This document shows positions 25,677 to 34,678 of a stretch of DNA of 64,000 bases, in pieces. Positions within the stretch are counted from its first letter, which is position 1, and every line of letters starts with the position of its first letter. The stretch spans positions 155,615 through 219,614 of the forward strand of contig NZ_JADKYX010000011.1 in the NCBI RefSeq assembly GCF_016093545.1, written 5' to 3'. Source of the DNA: Massilia rhizosphaerae. Lineage in GTDB: Bacteria > Pseudomonadota > Gammaproteobacteria > Burkholderiales > Burkholderiaceae_D. The translations under genes were made by a program, and so were the position numbers. The notes beneath the pieces are model-generated. The model saw nothing but the letters and a program-made list of their open reading frames with translations. It was not told where the DNA came from and made no database searches.

Positions 25677-26636
25677 TCAGCCGAGCAGGACCGCGCCGGA
25701 GAGCAGCAGCAGGAGCAGCATCCATAATAACAGCGCACGCCAGACCAGGCCGACCGTGCTTTGCAGTGCGCGCACGCTCGGCTCGTCGCCGGGCAGGACG
25801 TCGTCCTCGCTGGCGGACAGGTCGACGGTCGCGGCGTCGGCCGGCAGGATGCGCGGCGCGTTCTCGGCCGGCGAGCCGAGGCGCACGCCCATGGCGCCGC
25901 CGCCGGCGGCCAGGATGATCCCTTTCGATTCGTCCGTCCACCGGCCGGCGAAATTACGCCACGCATAAATCGAGTCCTCGAAATTGCCGACGACGGCGAA
26001 CGCGATCGCAGTCAGGCGCACGGGGATCCAGTCGATCCAGTAGAACGCGCGCGCGGCGAATTCGCCGAACGCCTCGTTGCGCATGTGGTCCGGCTCGTTC
26101 CATGCGCGCGCGAGGTATTCGGACACGCGGTACATGACGGCGCAAGCCGGACCGAGCGGCATCAGGAACCAGAAGAACACGCCGAACACGTTGCGGTGCG
26201 TCGTGATCAGGGATTTTTCGACGGCGATGCGGGCGATCTCGGTCCCATCCATGCCGACCGTGTCCATCTTCGTCCATTCGGCGAGCAGCGTGCGCGCCGT
26301 GGCCTCGTCGCCGGCGTTCAGGGCGAACTGGATCGATGTGAAGTAATGGCTGTAATGGCGGAAACCGAGCGTGAGATAGACGATCAGCACGTTCCAGGCG
26401 AACGCGGCAAACACGAGGCGGTAGTACACGAGGACGCCGTAGATGATGGCCGTCGGCAACATCAGGACCGCCATCATCAGGAACCAGCCCAGCCGCCCAT
26501 GACTTGCTTGGCCGGCATTGAACCAGGCCTCCACACGCATGGCGAAACGCTTGATCTCGGCGTAGATCTGGTTATCTGCGCGCAGCGGCTTCAGCTGTTC
26601 GATGAGCAGCGCGCACAGAATGGAAAAGAATGTCAT
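25677..26636 (-). CDS. CobD/AmpE-like inner-membrane protein
   Basis: A 319-residue membrane protein with helices near the N-terminus, at ~45-70, ~72-92, ~155-175 and at the extreme C-terminus (WRALLLWMLLLLLLSGAVLL). It contains EQLKPLRADNQIY, ATARTLLAEWTKMDT, KSLITTHRNVFGVFFWFLMPLGPACAVMYR and WIDWIPVRLTAIAFAVVGNFEDS, the pattern shared by AmpE and CobD/CbiB proteins. In betaproteobacteria these are usually annotated as CobD/CbiB-family regulators; with no cobalamin genes here, AmpE-like signalling is the more likely role. It lies 78 bases downstream of the Nudix gene on the same strand. Confidence 0.82.
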   Translation of the reverse strand: MTFFSILCALLIEQLKPLRADNQIYAEIKRFAMRVEAWFNAGQASHGRLGWFLMMAVLMLPTAIIYGVLVYYRLVFAAFAWNVLIVYLTLGFRHYSHYFTSIQFALNAGDEATARTLLAEWTKMDTVGMDGTEIARIAVEKSLITTHRNVFGVFFWFLMPLGPACAVMYRVSEYLARAWNEPDHMRNEAFGEFAARAFYWIDWIPVRLTAIAFAVVGNFEDSIYAWRNFAGRWTDESKGIILAAGGGAMGVRLGSPAENAPRILPADAATVDLSASEDDVLPGDEPSVRALQSTVGLVWRALLLWMLLLLLLSGAVLLG

Positions 26637-26713
26637 GCACGGTCCTTTGTCGTTGTTGCCTTACTTCATTGCTCGCTACGATAGCGCAGACACAGACCGG
26701 AGTCCATGCCCCT

Positions 26714-27379
26714 TCAGGCGCGTAACAAATGAAACAGATTACGTAACATACCCGCCGTGGCACCCCAGATGAAGAAGCGTTCGTAAGGCATCGCATAAAA
26801 ACTGCGCCGGCCGCCGCCGTCGGGCAGTTCGAACGACATGCGCTGATGGTTCATGCCATCCATCAGGAATCGCAAGGGCACTTCGAAAATGGCGGCCACT
26901 TCGTTCGACTCGGCCGTGAGGTCGAACGGCGGCGTGACGAGGCCCACCACGGGCGTGACGACGTAGGCCGACGCCGTGACGTGGTCGGGCAACACGCCGA
27001 CGATTTCCACGTGGCGGCGCATGAGGCCGATCTCTTCCTGCGTTTCGCGCAGGGCCGTTTCGATGGGGGAGGAATCGTCTTCTTCGGCGCGGCCGCCGGG
27101 AAAGCTGACCTGGCCCGCATGGTTCGTCAGGTGTTCGGTGCGCTGGGTCAACAGCACGGTCAAGCCTTCGGACCGGCGCACGATGGGGATCAGGACGGCC
27201 GCGCGCCGCAGCACGGGGAAGCGCAGGCGCATGTCCTCGGGCAGTTCCGGCTCCCACAGCGGCGGATGGGCGAGGCGCCGGCGCAGCCAGGCGGCGTCCA
27301 GGCGCTCTTCCGGCAAGGCGGCCTCGCCGGCGATCGCGTCGACGGGCAGGCGCTTCGGATCGATGTGCAATGTTGCCAA
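26714..27379 (-). CDS. Nudix hydrolase, CoA pyrophosphatase type
   Basis: A 221-residue Nudix protein. The UPF0035/CoA-specific element LLTQRTEHLTNHAGQVSFPGG is followed by the Nudix box ETALRETQEEIGL, with the catalytic REtxEE glutamates present. Such enzymes cleave CoA to 4'-phosphopantetheine and 3',5'-ADP. There is no suitable ATG; the TTG at 27379 has GGAG six bases upstream and gives the family's usual length. Reading further upstream would run into the terminator of the ribosomal operon. Confidence 0.88.
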   Translation of the reverse strand: MATLHIDPKRLPVDAIAGEAALPEERLDAAWLRRRLAHPPLWEPELPEDMRLRFPVLRRAAVLIPIVRRSEGLTVLLTQRTEHLTNHAGQVSFPGGRAEEDDSSPIETALRETQEEIGLMRRHVEIVGVLPDHVTASAYVVTPVVGLVTPPFDLTAESNEVAAIFEVPLRFLMDGMNHQRMSFELPDGGGRRSFYAMPYERFFIWGATAGMLRNLFHLLRA

Positions 27380-27394
27380 GGCTTTCTCCAAAAG

Positions 27395-27422
27395 AAAAAG
27401 GCATCCAAATGGATGCCTTTTT
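27395..27422 (-). terminator. Terminator of the rpsP-rimM-trmD-rplS operon
   Basis: GGCATCC (27400-27406) and GGATGCC (27411-27417) form a perfect stem around a four-base loop, with an A-run on one side and a T-run on the other, so it can work in both directions. It lies 16 bases past the rplS stop codon. Confidence 0.92.
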
Positions 27423-27438
27423 CCTACCACAATCGCTA

Positions 27439-27822
27439 TTACTGCGCAGCAGTGGTAGCAGCTTTGCGGTTCGGCAGTTTCTCTTTGATACGTGCCGATT
27501 TGCCCGAACGCTCGCGCAGGTAGTACAGCTTCGCACGACGCACGTCACCACGACGCTTCACTTCGATCGAAGCGATCAGCGGCGAGTACAGCTGGAACGT
27601 ACGCTCCACGCCTTCGCCCGACGAGATCTTGCGAACGATGAAGTTCGAGTTCAGGCCGCGGTTGCGACGCGAGATGACGACGCCTTCGTATGCCTGGGCG
27701 CGCTTGCGGTTGCCTTCGACGACGTTGACGCTGACGACCACGGTGTCGCCCGGTGCGAAATCAGGGATGTTGCGGCCGAGGCGCGCAATCTCTTCTTGCT
27801 CGAGTTGCTGGATCAGATCCAT
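27439..27822 (-). CDS. rplS: 50S ribosomal protein L19
   Basis: A 127-residue protein starting MDLIQQLEQEEIARLGRNIP with the core segments VVVSVNVVEGNRKRAQAYEGVVISRRN and FIVRKISSGEGVERTFQLYSP, full-length for bacterial L19, which sits at the 30S-50S interface. It has the usual extra C-terminal Lys/Ala-rich tail seen in betaproteobacteria. It is the last gene of the rpsP operon and is followed by the terminator at 27395. Confidence 0.97.
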   Translation of the reverse strand: MDLIQQLEQEEIARLGRNIPDFAPGDTVVVSVNVVEGNRKRAQAYEGVVISRRNRGLNSNFIVRKISSGEGVERTFQLYSPLIASIEVKRRGDVRRAKLYYLRERSGKSARIKEKLPNRKAATTAAQ

Positions 27823-27912
27823 TTGTAGACTCCTTATACCATCTTGCCGGCGCGTTCGTTGCCCGGTAGAGGATGGGGTTGACCATGCGTGTCCCGATAT
27901 CGGGGCCCGCCT

Positions 27913-28674
27913 TTATTCCGCCGCCTTTTCCAAGGTTGCGAGAAACTGCTCGTCGGCCTTCGTCAGCAGACCGGCGCCACGCGCCTTGTCCAGCAGATCC
28001 GGCCGTTTCTTCGCGGTCGCCTCCAGCATACGCCGGCGGCGCCACTTCATGATTTCCGCGTGGTTGCCACCCATCAGCACGGGCGGCACGGCCACGCCTT
28101 CGTACACTTCCGGACGCGTGTAATGCGGCGAATCCAGCAGGCCGTTGACGAAACTGTCTTCGACCGCCGACGCGTCATCGCCCAGCACGCCGGGCAGTTG
28201 CCGCACCACGGCATCCATCAGCGCCATCGCCGGCAACTCGCCGCCGGACAACACGAAATCGCCGAGTGAAATTTCCTCGTCGACCACGCGGTCCAGCAGG
28301 CGCTGGTCGACCGCCTCGTAGCGGCCGCACAGCACGACGAGACCGGGCTCATCCTTCAAGCCCATCACACGTTCATGCGTCAGCGGTTTGCCTTGCGGCG
28401 ACATGAACACGACCCGCGGTGCGGGAAGCCCCATGTCGACCTGGCGCTGCTTCGCCGCGTTGATCGTCGCTTCGAGCGGCTTGGCCAGCATCACCATGCC
28501 GGGACCGCCGCCGTACGGGCGATCGTCCACGGTGCGGTGGCGGTCCAGCGTGAAATCGCGCGGATTCCAGATCGCCAGGTTCCACAAGCCCTGCTCGTGC
28601 GCGCGCCGGGTCACGCCCGACTGCGTCAATGCGGCAAACATTTCGGGAAACAAGCTCACGACGTCAAACTGCAT
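27913..28674 (-). CDS. trmD: tRNA (guanine-N1)-methyltransferase
   Basis: A 253-residue SPOUT methyltransferase starting MQFDVVSLFPEMFAAL. The AdoMet-binding trefoil knot is visible as LVVLCGRYEAVDQR and EISLGDFVLSGGELPAMALMDAVVR, with the specificity segment YTRPEVYEGVAVPPVL. It methylates G37 of tRNAs to prevent frameshifting. It lies between rimM and rplS. A perfect 12-base palindrome (CCCGATATCGGG, 27893-27904) in the 90-base gap to rplS may modulate the downstream level. Confidence 0.97.
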   Translation of the reverse strand: MQFDVVSLFPEMFAALTQSGVTRRAHEQGLWNLAIWNPRDFTLDRHRTVDDRPYGGGPGMVMLAKPLEATINAAKQRQVDMGLPAPRVVFMSPQGKPLTHERVMGLKDEPGLVVLCGRYEAVDQRLLDRVVDEEISLGDFVLSGGELPAMALMDAVVRQLPGVLGDDASAVEDSFVNGLLDSPHYTRPEVYEGVAVPPVLMGGNHAEIMKWRRRRMLEATAKKRPDLLDKARGAGLLTKADEQFLATLEKAAE

Positions 28675-28700
28675 CGAGACCTCGCTTCAGGCGGATGGGA

Positions 28701-29264
28701 TCAATAATCCAGACCCCAGTCCAGGGTAATCAGTCCGGCTTGCAGGTCGACCGTCTTGACGTACTGGTCCACGAACGGCACCAGCCGCTCCGGCGCTTTC
28801 GCGTCGGGAGCGGCGTTCGGATCGGGCACGGGCGCGATCCGCAGGATGGACTGCGCGCCATTGTGCATCATGTCGGTGACCTTGCCGAGCGCTTCGCCCT
28901 GCAGGTTGACCGTATCCAAGCCGATCAGGTCGGTCCAGTAATACTCGTCGTCCGGAAGTTCCGGAAAGTCCGCACGCGACACCTGCACCGTGGTGCCCTT
29001 GAGCGCCTCGGCCATGTCGCGGTCGGTCACGTCGACCAATGTGGCCGTCACGTCGCCGCTGTGGTACTTCGCATTCCGCACGTCGACGGCATGCAGCGAC
29101 GGCTTGTCGAGCCACCAGGTTTTGACGTTCAGCAACGCGTCCGCATCCAGAGAATGCGGCGTGACGCGCACACCACCGCGCAACCCGTAGGCGCCGGTGA
29201 TATAGCCGACCTGGATCAGGTCGTCGGGGGCCACTTGTGCTGCCGAATCGGTCAAACCGTACAA
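28701..29264 (-). CDS. rimM: Ribosome maturation factor RimM
   Basis: A 187-residue protein with the RimM N-terminal beta-barrel start DLIQVGYITGAYGLRGGVRV and the C-terminal PRC-barrel (EYYWTDLIGLDTVNLQGEALGKV, LVPFVDQYVKTVDLQAGLITLDW). RimM helps mature the 3' domain of 16S rRNA and binds S19. There is no ATG in a suitable position: the frame opens with TTG at 29264, and another TTG at 29255 has AAGG eight bases ahead and may be the true start. It lies seven bases after rpsP. Confidence 0.95.
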   Translation of the reverse strand: MYGLTDSAAQVAPDDLIQVGYITGAYGLRGGVRVTPHSLDADALLNVKTWWLDKPSLHAVDVRNAKYHSGDVTATLVDVTDRDMAEALKGTTVQVSRADFPELPDDEYYWTDLIGLDTVNLQGEALGKVTDMMHNGAQSILRIAPVPDPNAAPDAKAPERLVPFVDQYVKTVDLQAGLITLDWGLDY

Positions 29265-29271
29265 CCTTGAA

Positions 29272-29520
29272 TCAGGCAGCAGCCTTTTGCGACGAGATCA
29301 GGCGAGCAACCGTCGGCGACAGTTGTGCACCCACGCCTTGCCAGTACGACAGACGGTCAGCGGTGATGTTCAGGCCGACTTCCTTGCCCGAAGCCATCGG
29401 GTTGTAGTAGCCGATGCGCTCAATGAAACGGCCGTCGCGGCGATTGCGCGAGTCGGTTGCAACGATGTTGTAGAACGGGCGCTTCTTGGCACCACCACGA
29501 GCTAAACGAATAACGACCAT
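29272..29520 (-). CDS. rpsP: 30S ribosomal protein S16
   Basis: An 82-residue protein beginning MVVIRLARGGAKKRPFYNIV and containing ADSRNRRDGRFIERIGYYNPMA, which is diagnostic of S16. The length is normal. It is the first gene of the classical rpsP-rimM-trmD-rplS operon and is preceded by the promoter at 29559-29588. Confidence 0.98.
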   Translation of the reverse strand: MVVIRLARGGAKKRPFYNIVATDSRNRRDGRFIERIGYYNPMASGKEVGLNITADRLSYWQGVGAQLSPTVARLISSQKAAA

Positions 29521-29558
29521 AATATTTCCAAAAGTGAGCTGGACGAAGAAAGCCGACG

Positions 29559-29588
29559 ATTATAGCGCGTCACACCGTCCGTCAGCAA
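29559..29588 (-). promoter_or_regulatory. Sigma-70 promoter of the rpsP operon
   Basis: Read on the minus strand: TTGCTG (29588-29583), an 18-base spacer, then a perfect TATAAT (29564-29559). The rpsP start is about 39 bases downstream. Confidence 0.7.
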
Positions 29589-29725
29589 GCGTGTTTATAT
29601 AAAAACCAAGAACGCTGGGATGCGGTCCCAGCCGAATCCAAGATTATCGCCGATTTCACGACACTCCGCCACTCCGAAGCCCACTTTTAGACCATACTGT
29701 TGGCTTTCCTTTTAACATTTATTCG

Positions 29726-30139
29726 ATGCCGCAACACAAGAACAAGACCTTCGCCACCGCCCTCGCCCTCTTGCTCGGCGGACTCGGCGCACACCGTTTC
29801 TATCTCAAGGGCAGCACCGACCGCCTCGGCCTGCTGCACGTCTGCAGCGTTCCCGCGGCCGGCCTCGTGTACGGACTCGGGCATGCCCCCAATCCGTTCT
29901 ACGTCCTGCTGCCGCTCATCGTGTCCTGGCTGGCCGGCTTCGTCGCAGCGCTGGTCTTCGGCCTGATGCCGGACGAGAAATGGGACGCCCGCTACAACGC
30001 GGGCTCCGGCCGCCGCTCGCAATCGCACTGGCTCGTGATCCTGCTCGTCGTGCTCACGATGCTGGTGGGCACGACGACCCTCATCGCCACGATCTCGCGC
30101 CTGTTCGACCTGATCTATACGGGCGGCGCCTACGGCTGA
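29726..30139 (+). CDS. TM2-domain membrane protein
   Basis: A 137-residue membrane protein. It starts KNKTFATALALLLGGLGAHRFYLKGS, the signature of the TM2 domain (two helices joined by a short turn with a GxGxHRFYLG motif). Hydrophobic helices lie at ~9-25, ~40-52, ~57-77 and ~102-124, so there are more than the two of a minimal TM2 protein. The function of bacterial TM2 proteins is unknown. It is transcribed away from the rpsP operon. Confidence 0.8.
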   Translation: MPQHKNKTFATALALLLGGLGAHRFYLKGSTDRLGLLHVCSVPAAGLVYGLGHAPNPFYVLLPLIVSWLAGFVAALVFGLMPDEKWDARYNAGSGRRSQSHWLVILLVVLTMLVGTTTLIATISRLFDLIYTGGAYG

Positions 30140-30157
30140 CCGCGCGCCGCACCGGCA

Positions 30158-30886
30158 TCACAAGCCGCTCGTGTTCCAGTTATACCGGGGCACCTGCGTG
30201 GGCGGCGTGCCCGTCACGATGACGATCTCGCGGTGCGCGTCCAGCGTGATGGCGGACGGGTCGGCCGTGTAGCGCGTGACCTTTTCCTTGTCGACCACGT
30301 AGAACGCCGGCTTGCCCGGCAGCCCGGCCACGGACGCGGTGCTCAAAGGCTGCCCCCACAGGGCGAAGAACTGGCCCAGCGTGAAGACCTTCGGCACGTC
30401 CGTTTCGATGTGCATGACGCCTGAACCGTCGTGCGTGTGCATCTCGTACGCGCATCCGCTGCCGCGGCCGATCGAATCCGGCAACGCGAGCCGCACGCCG
30501 TCCTGGTACACCGACAGCAGCGCGTGGACGTGGTAGTTCTCGTTCTTGGCGCAGCCGACGCCGTCGACGATGGCCGTTCCCGAATGGCTCCAGGCGGGCC
30601 AATGCGGCCGGCTGAAGGTCACGGTGGCCGAAATCTCGGTATAGGTGGGCGCCAGCACGATGTCCGGCGGCGGCGCGGGATCGGTGGGCGGAGGCGGCGC
30701 CGGGTCGGGGGCCGGTGCCGGCGTCGGTGCCGGCGTCGGCGCCGGCGTGGGGCTCGGTGCCGCCGGCGGATCGTTCGCGGCCACCGTGGGGGCGGAATCG
30801 CCGCCGCCGCCGCAGGCGACCAGCGCACTCATTACGGCGCATGCCGCGGCGATCGGCAATACCAGACTAGCCTTCGTGGAAAACAT
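30158..30886 (-). CDS. Histidine-rich lipoprotein with Pro-rich linker
   Basis: A 242-residue lipoprotein: signal sequence with lipobox LVAC (Cys25), then GGGGDSA, a Pro/Ala/Thr linker (residues ~40-75), and a ~160-residue folded domain. That domain contains NYHVHALLSVYQDG, YEMHTHDGSGVMHIE and FTLGQFFALWGQPLS. The HxH and HTH clusters suggest metal (possibly copper or zinc) binding. Proteins with this HTHDxSG-HIE block occur elsewhere without assigned function. It would be anchored in a membrane with the domain in the periplasm. Confidence 0.78.
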   Translation of the reverse strand: MFSTKASLVLPIAAACAVMSALVACGGGGDSAPTVAANDPPAAPSPTPAPTPAPTPAPAPDPAPPPPTDPAPPPDIVLAPTYTEISATVTFSRPHWPAWSHSGTAIVDGVGCAKNENYHVHALLSVYQDGVRLALPDSIGRGSGCAYEMHTHDGSGVMHIETDVPKVFTLGQFFALWGQPLSTASVAGLPGKPAFYVVDKEKVTRYTADPSAITLDAHREIVIVTGTPPTQVPRYNWNTSGL

Positions 30887-31011
30887 GGGCGCTCCTTGGA
30901 TGATGGATGCGACGAATCGATTCTAGGAGCGTCTCCTACCCATTACGCATGACGGACATCAAACACATGACGCAGGTCGGCACCGCACAACAAATCGCCT
31001 GCTGCAGCACG

Positions 31012-31038
31012 AAAAAAAAGCGGCACGCAGGCCGCTTT
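31012..31038 (-). terminator. Terminator after the acyl-CoA dehydrogenase gene
   Basis: On the minus strand AAGCGGC (31037-31031) and GCCGCTT (31024-31018) form a stem with a six-base loop, followed by eight T. It lies about 20 bases past the stop at 31059. Confidence 0.9.
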
Positions 31039-31058
31039 GCAATTATGCCATGACGCGC

Positions 31059-32849
31059 TCAGAACTGCTCGACATCCAGCGCCAGCACGCCCGCGCTGCC
31101 CTCCACGATCGCATGGCGCAGGCCATCCGCCTGCGCCAGGATATGATCGGCGAAGAAGCGCGCGGTGCCGATCTTGGCGCGGTAGAACGCCGCGTCGCCG
31201 GTGCCGCCATCCAGCTTCTGGCGCGCGACCAGGGCCGCGCGCGCCATCTGCCAGCCGCCCAGCACGATGCCGGCCAGTTTCAGATACAGGACGCTGCCCG
31301 CGAACACGGCGCGCACGTCGGACTTCGCGTTCGCCACGACGTAGTCGACGACGGCTTCCAGCGCCGCGCTGCCGGCCGCCAACTGCATGCGGATCGCGGC
31401 CAGGTCCGCATCCGGCGACTCGGCCAGCTGCGCCTCGGTCGCGCGCACCTGGGCCAGGACGGATTTCGCCACGGCGCCGCCGTCGCGCACGGTCTTGCGG
31501 CCGACGAGGTCGTTGGCCTGGATGGCCGTCGTGCCTTCGTAGATCGTCAGGATCTTGGCGTCGCGGTAGTGCTGGGCGGCGCCCGTCTCCTCGATGAAGC
31601 CCATGCCGCCATGCACCTGCACGCCGTCGCGCGCGACGTTCTCGCTCATCTCCGTCGACCAGCCCTTGATCACCGGCACGAGGTATTCGTAGAGCGCCAG
31701 GTTGGCCTTGCGCGTCGCTTCATCCGGATGGCTGTGGGCCAGGTCCGACAGGCCGGCGCCGACGTAGGCGAGCGCGCGCGCGCCTTCCGTCTGGGCGCGC
31801 ATCGACATCAGCATGCGGCGCACGTCCGGGTGATTGATGATGGCGACGGGACCGGCGGACCCTTCGACGGCGCGCGACTGCACGCGCTCCTGCGCGAACG
31901 CGACGGCCTGCTGGTACGCGCGTTCGGCCAGGCCGACGCCCTGCATGCCCACGCCGAAGCGGGCCGCGTTCATCATGATGAACATGTATTCGAGGCCGCG
32001 GTTCTCTTCGCCGACGAGCGTGCCGATGGCACCGCCATGGTCGCCGAACTGCAGCACGGCGGTCGGACTCGCCTTGATCCCCAGCTTGTGCTCGATCGAC
32101 ACGCAGTGCACGTCGTTGCGCTCGCCCAGCGAGCCGTCGTCGTTCACGAAGAATTTCGGCACGATGAACAGCGAGATCCCCTTCACGCCCGGGGGCGCGT
32201 CCGGCGTGCGCGCCAGCACCAGGTGGATGATGTTCTCCGCCATGTCGTGCTCGCCGTACGTGATGAAGATCTTGGTGCCGAAGACCTTGTATGTGCCGTC
32301 GCCCTGCGGCACGGCGCGGGTGCGCACGGCGGCGAGGTCGGAACCGGCCTGCGGCTCCGTCAGGTTCATCGTGCCGGTCCATTTGCCGCTGATCAGCGGC
32401 TCGATGAAGCGCGTCTTCTGCGCGTCGCTGCCGGCGGTCAAGAGCGCTTCGATGGCGCCGTCCGTCAAGAGGCCGACGAGCGCGAACGCGATGTTCGCGC
32501 TGTTGAGCATCTCGATGCACGGCGTGGCGACGAGCTTGGGCAGGCCCTGGCCGCCGAATTCGGCCGGATGCTGCACGCCTTGCCAGCCGGCGTCCGCGAA
32601 GCTGCGGAACGCTTCCTTGAAACCTTTCGACGTCGTGACCTGGCCGTCATGCCAGAAGCTCGGTTCCTTGTCGCCCGGGTGGTTCAGCGGGGCGACGACC
32701 TCGCCGCAGAATTTCGCGTTTTCTTCCAGCACGGCTTCGACGGTGTCGGGCGTCGCGTCTTCGCAGCCGGGCAGTTGGTTGATCTCGGACAGGTTGGCCA
32801 GTTCGTTGATCACGAACAGCATGTCTTTCAGGGGGGCGTTGTAGGTCAC
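31059..32849 (-). CDS. Acyl-CoA dehydrogenase
   Basis: A 596-residue FAD-dependent dehydrogenase of the long form with an added C-terminal helical domain. Visible motifs are GKWTGTMNLTEPQAGSDLAAVRTRA (FAD/substrate loop), GTYKVFGTKIFITYGEHDMAENIIHLVLAR, and VQVHGGMGFIEETGAAQHYRDAKILTIYEGTTAIQANDLV, whose glutamate in YEGTT is in the catalytic-base position of this subfamily. It oxidises acyl-CoA to enoyl-CoA and passes electrons to ETF, whose genes lie immediately upstream. The start is GTG with AGGAG upstream. A terminator separates it from etfA, so it probably has its own promoter. Confidence 0.92.
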   Translation of the reverse strand: MTYNAPLKDMLFVINELANLSEINQLPGCEDATPDTVEAVLEENAKFCGEVVAPLNHPGDKEPSFWHDGQVTTSKGFKEAFRSFADAGWQGVQHPAEFGGQGLPKLVATPCIEMLNSANIAFALVGLLTDGAIEALLTAGSDAQKTRFIEPLISGKWTGTMNLTEPQAGSDLAAVRTRAVPQGDGTYKVFGTKIFITYGEHDMAENIIHLVLARTPDAPPGVKGISLFIVPKFFVNDDGSLGERNDVHCVSIEHKLGIKASPTAVLQFGDHGGAIGTLVGEENRGLEYMFIMMNAARFGVGMQGVGLAERAYQQAVAFAQERVQSRAVEGSAGPVAIINHPDVRRMLMSMRAQTEGARALAYVGAGLSDLAHSHPDEATRKANLALYEYLVPVIKGWSTEMSENVARDGVQVHGGMGFIEETGAAQHYRDAKILTIYEGTTAIQANDLVGRKTVRDGGAVAKSVLAQVRATEAQLAESPDADLAAIRMQLAAGSAALEAVVDYVVANAKSDVRAVFAGSVLYLKLAGIVLGGWQMARAALVARQKLDGGTGDAAFYRAKIGTARFFADHILAQADGLRHAIVEGSAGVLALDVEQF

Positions 32850-32899
32850 CGCGGTCTCCTAGTTTCTCTTTACGTAAACGTCAATCGTCGGCCGCAAAA

Positions 32900-32921
32900 A
32901 AGGCGGGTGGGTTCCCGCCTT
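32900..32921 (-). terminator. Terminator after etfA
   Basis: AAGGCGGG (32900-32907) and CCCGCCTT (32914-32921) pair around a six-base loop; on the minus strand the stem is followed by six T. Confidence 0.88.
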
Positions 32922-32937
32922 CCGGGATCGACGTGGA

Positions 32938-33870
32938 TTAGCCCAGTTCCTTGACCAGGGCCGGCACGACCTCGAACAGGTCGCCGACGATGCCGTAGTC
33001 GGCCACCGAGAAGATCGGCGCTTCCGGATCCTTGTTGATGGCGACGATGGTCTTGGAATCCTTCATGCCGGCCAGGTGCTGGATCGCGCCCGAGATGCCG
33101 ACGGCGATGTACAGCTGCGGCGCGACGATCTTGCCGGTCTGGCCGACCTGCCAGTCGTTCGGCACGTAGCCGGCGTCCACGGCGGCGCGCGACGCGCCCA
33201 TGGCGGCGCCCAGCTTGTCGGCCAGCGGTTCCAGGATCTTGAAGTTCTCGCCCGAGCCCATGCCGCGGCCGCCGGAGACGACGACCTTGGCGCCGGTCAG
33301 TTCCGGACGGTCCGACTTGGCCACTTCGCGGCCGACGAAGGCCGACTTGCCCGAATCCGCGACGGCGGCGATGCTCTCGACGGCGGCCGAACCGCCGTCA
33401 AGCGCGGCGGCGTCGAAGCCGGTGCCGCGCACGGTGATGACCTTCACCTTGTCCGTCGACTGCACGGTGGCGATGGCGTTGCCGGCGTAGATCGGACGCT
33501 CGAACGTGTCGGGCGAGTCGACCTTGGTGATTTCCGAGATCTGGGCCACGTCCAGCTTGGCGGCCACGCGCGGCAGCACGTTCTTGCCGAAGGCGGAGGC
33601 CGGGGCCAGGATGTGCGAGTAGCTACCGGCGACGGCCAGGATCTGCTCGGCGACGTTCTCGGCGAGGCCGTCGGCGAATTGCGGCGCGTCGGCGACCAGC
33701 ACTTTCGCGACGCCCGCGACTTTCGCGGCTTGCTCGGCGACGGCACCGCAACCGCTGCCGGCGACGAGGACGTGTACGTCGCCGCCGCATTGCGCGGCCG
33801 CGGTGACGGTGTTCAGGGTGACAGCCTTCAGGTGGGCGTTGTCGTGTTCAGCAATGACGAGTGCGACCAT
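32938..33870 (-). CDS. etfA: Electron transfer flavoprotein alpha subunit
   Basis: A 310-residue ETF-alpha. The N-terminal domain starts MVALVIAEHDNAHLKA. The C-terminal FAD domain contains ELTGAKVVVSGGRGMGSGENFKI and the signature YIAVGISGAIQHLAGMKDSKTIVAINKDPEAPIF. It forms a heterodimer with EtfB and carries electrons from acyl-CoA dehydrogenases to ETF-quinone oxidoreductase. It follows etfB by 15 bases and has AAGGA ahead of its ATG. Confidence 0.97.
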   Translation of the reverse strand: MVALVIAEHDNAHLKAVTLNTVTAAAQCGGDVHVLVAGSGCGAVAEQAAKVAGVAKVLVADAPQFADGLAENVAEQILAVAGSYSHILAPASAFGKNVLPRVAAKLDVAQISEITKVDSPDTFERPIYAGNAIATVQSTDKVKVITVRGTGFDAAALDGGSAAVESIAAVADSGKSAFVGREVAKSDRPELTGAKVVVSGGRGMGSGENFKILEPLADKLGAAMGASRAAVDAGYVPNDWQVGQTGKIVAPQLYIAVGISGAIQHLAGMKDSKTIVAINKDPEAPIFSVADYGIVGDLFEVVPALVKELG

Positions 33871-33885
33871 GATGTTCCTTTATAT

Positions 33886-34635
33886 TCAGATGACTTTGGC
33901 TTCGGTGCGCAGCTTCGCAACCAGGGTCGCCACGTCGGGCACCTTGACGCCGGCCGAACGCTTCGCGGGCTCGGCGACCTTGACGGTCTTCAGGCGCGGC
34001 GTGACGTCGACGCCCAGGTCTTCCGGCTTGACGGTCGTGAGCGGCTTTTTCTTGGCCTTCATGATGTTCGGCAGCGTGACGTAGCGAGGCTCGTTCAGGC
34101 GCAGGTCGGTGGTGACGATGGCCGGCAGCGTCAGCTGCACGGTTTCCAGGCCGCCGTCCACTTCGCGGGTCACGGTGACCTTGCCGTCTTCCAGCACGAC
34201 TTTCGAGGCGAACGTCGCTTGCGGCCAGCCCAGCAGCGCGGCCAGCATCTGGCCGGTCTGGTTCGAATCGTCGTCGATGGCCTGCTTGCCCAGGATGATC
34301 AGTTGCGGCTGCTCTTCGACGGCCAGGGCCTTCAGCACCTTGGCCACGCCCAGCGGCTCGATCTCGGCTCCGGTCTCGACCAGCACGCCGCGGTCGGCGC
34401 CGATCGCCATCGCGGTACGCAGGGTTTCCTGGGCCTGGGCCACGCCGCAGGTCACCGCAACGATCTCGGTGACCTTGCCCGCTTCCTTCAGGCGCGTGGC
34501 TTCTTCCACCGCGATCTCGTCGAACGGGTTCATCGACATTTTGACGTTGGCGATATCGACGCCACTGCCGTCGGACTTGACGCGGACCTTGACGTTGTAG
34601 TCGACCACGCGTTTGACGGGTACCAGGACTTTCAT
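33886..34635 (-). CDS. etfB: Electron transfer flavoprotein beta subunit
   Basis: A 249-residue ETF-beta starting MKVLVPVKRVVDYNVKVRVK, with VKMSMNPFDEIAVEEATRLKE, LGKQAIDDDSNQTGQMLAALL (nucleotide-binding) and LRLNEPRYVTLPNIMKAKKK, the ETF-beta signature with the recognition loop. It is the first gene of the etfBA operon, directly behind a good promoter with a palindrome at its upstream edge (34679-34726). Confidence 0.97.
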   Translation of the reverse strand: MKVLVPVKRVVDYNVKVRVKSDGSGVDIANVKMSMNPFDEIAVEEATRLKEAGKVTEIVAVTCGVAQAQETLRTAMAIGADRGVLVETGAEIEPLGVAKVLKALAVEEQPQLIILGKQAIDDDSNQTGQMLAALLGWPQATFASKVVLEDGKVTVTREVDGGLETVQLTLPAIVTTDLRLNEPRYVTLPNIMKAKKKPLTTVKPEDLGVDVTPRLKTVKVAEPAKRSAGVKVPDVATLVAKLRTEAKVI

Positions 34636-34678
34636 AGTGTGCCTTTGGAAAATGGAATAAAGACTAAAAATGATCCGA

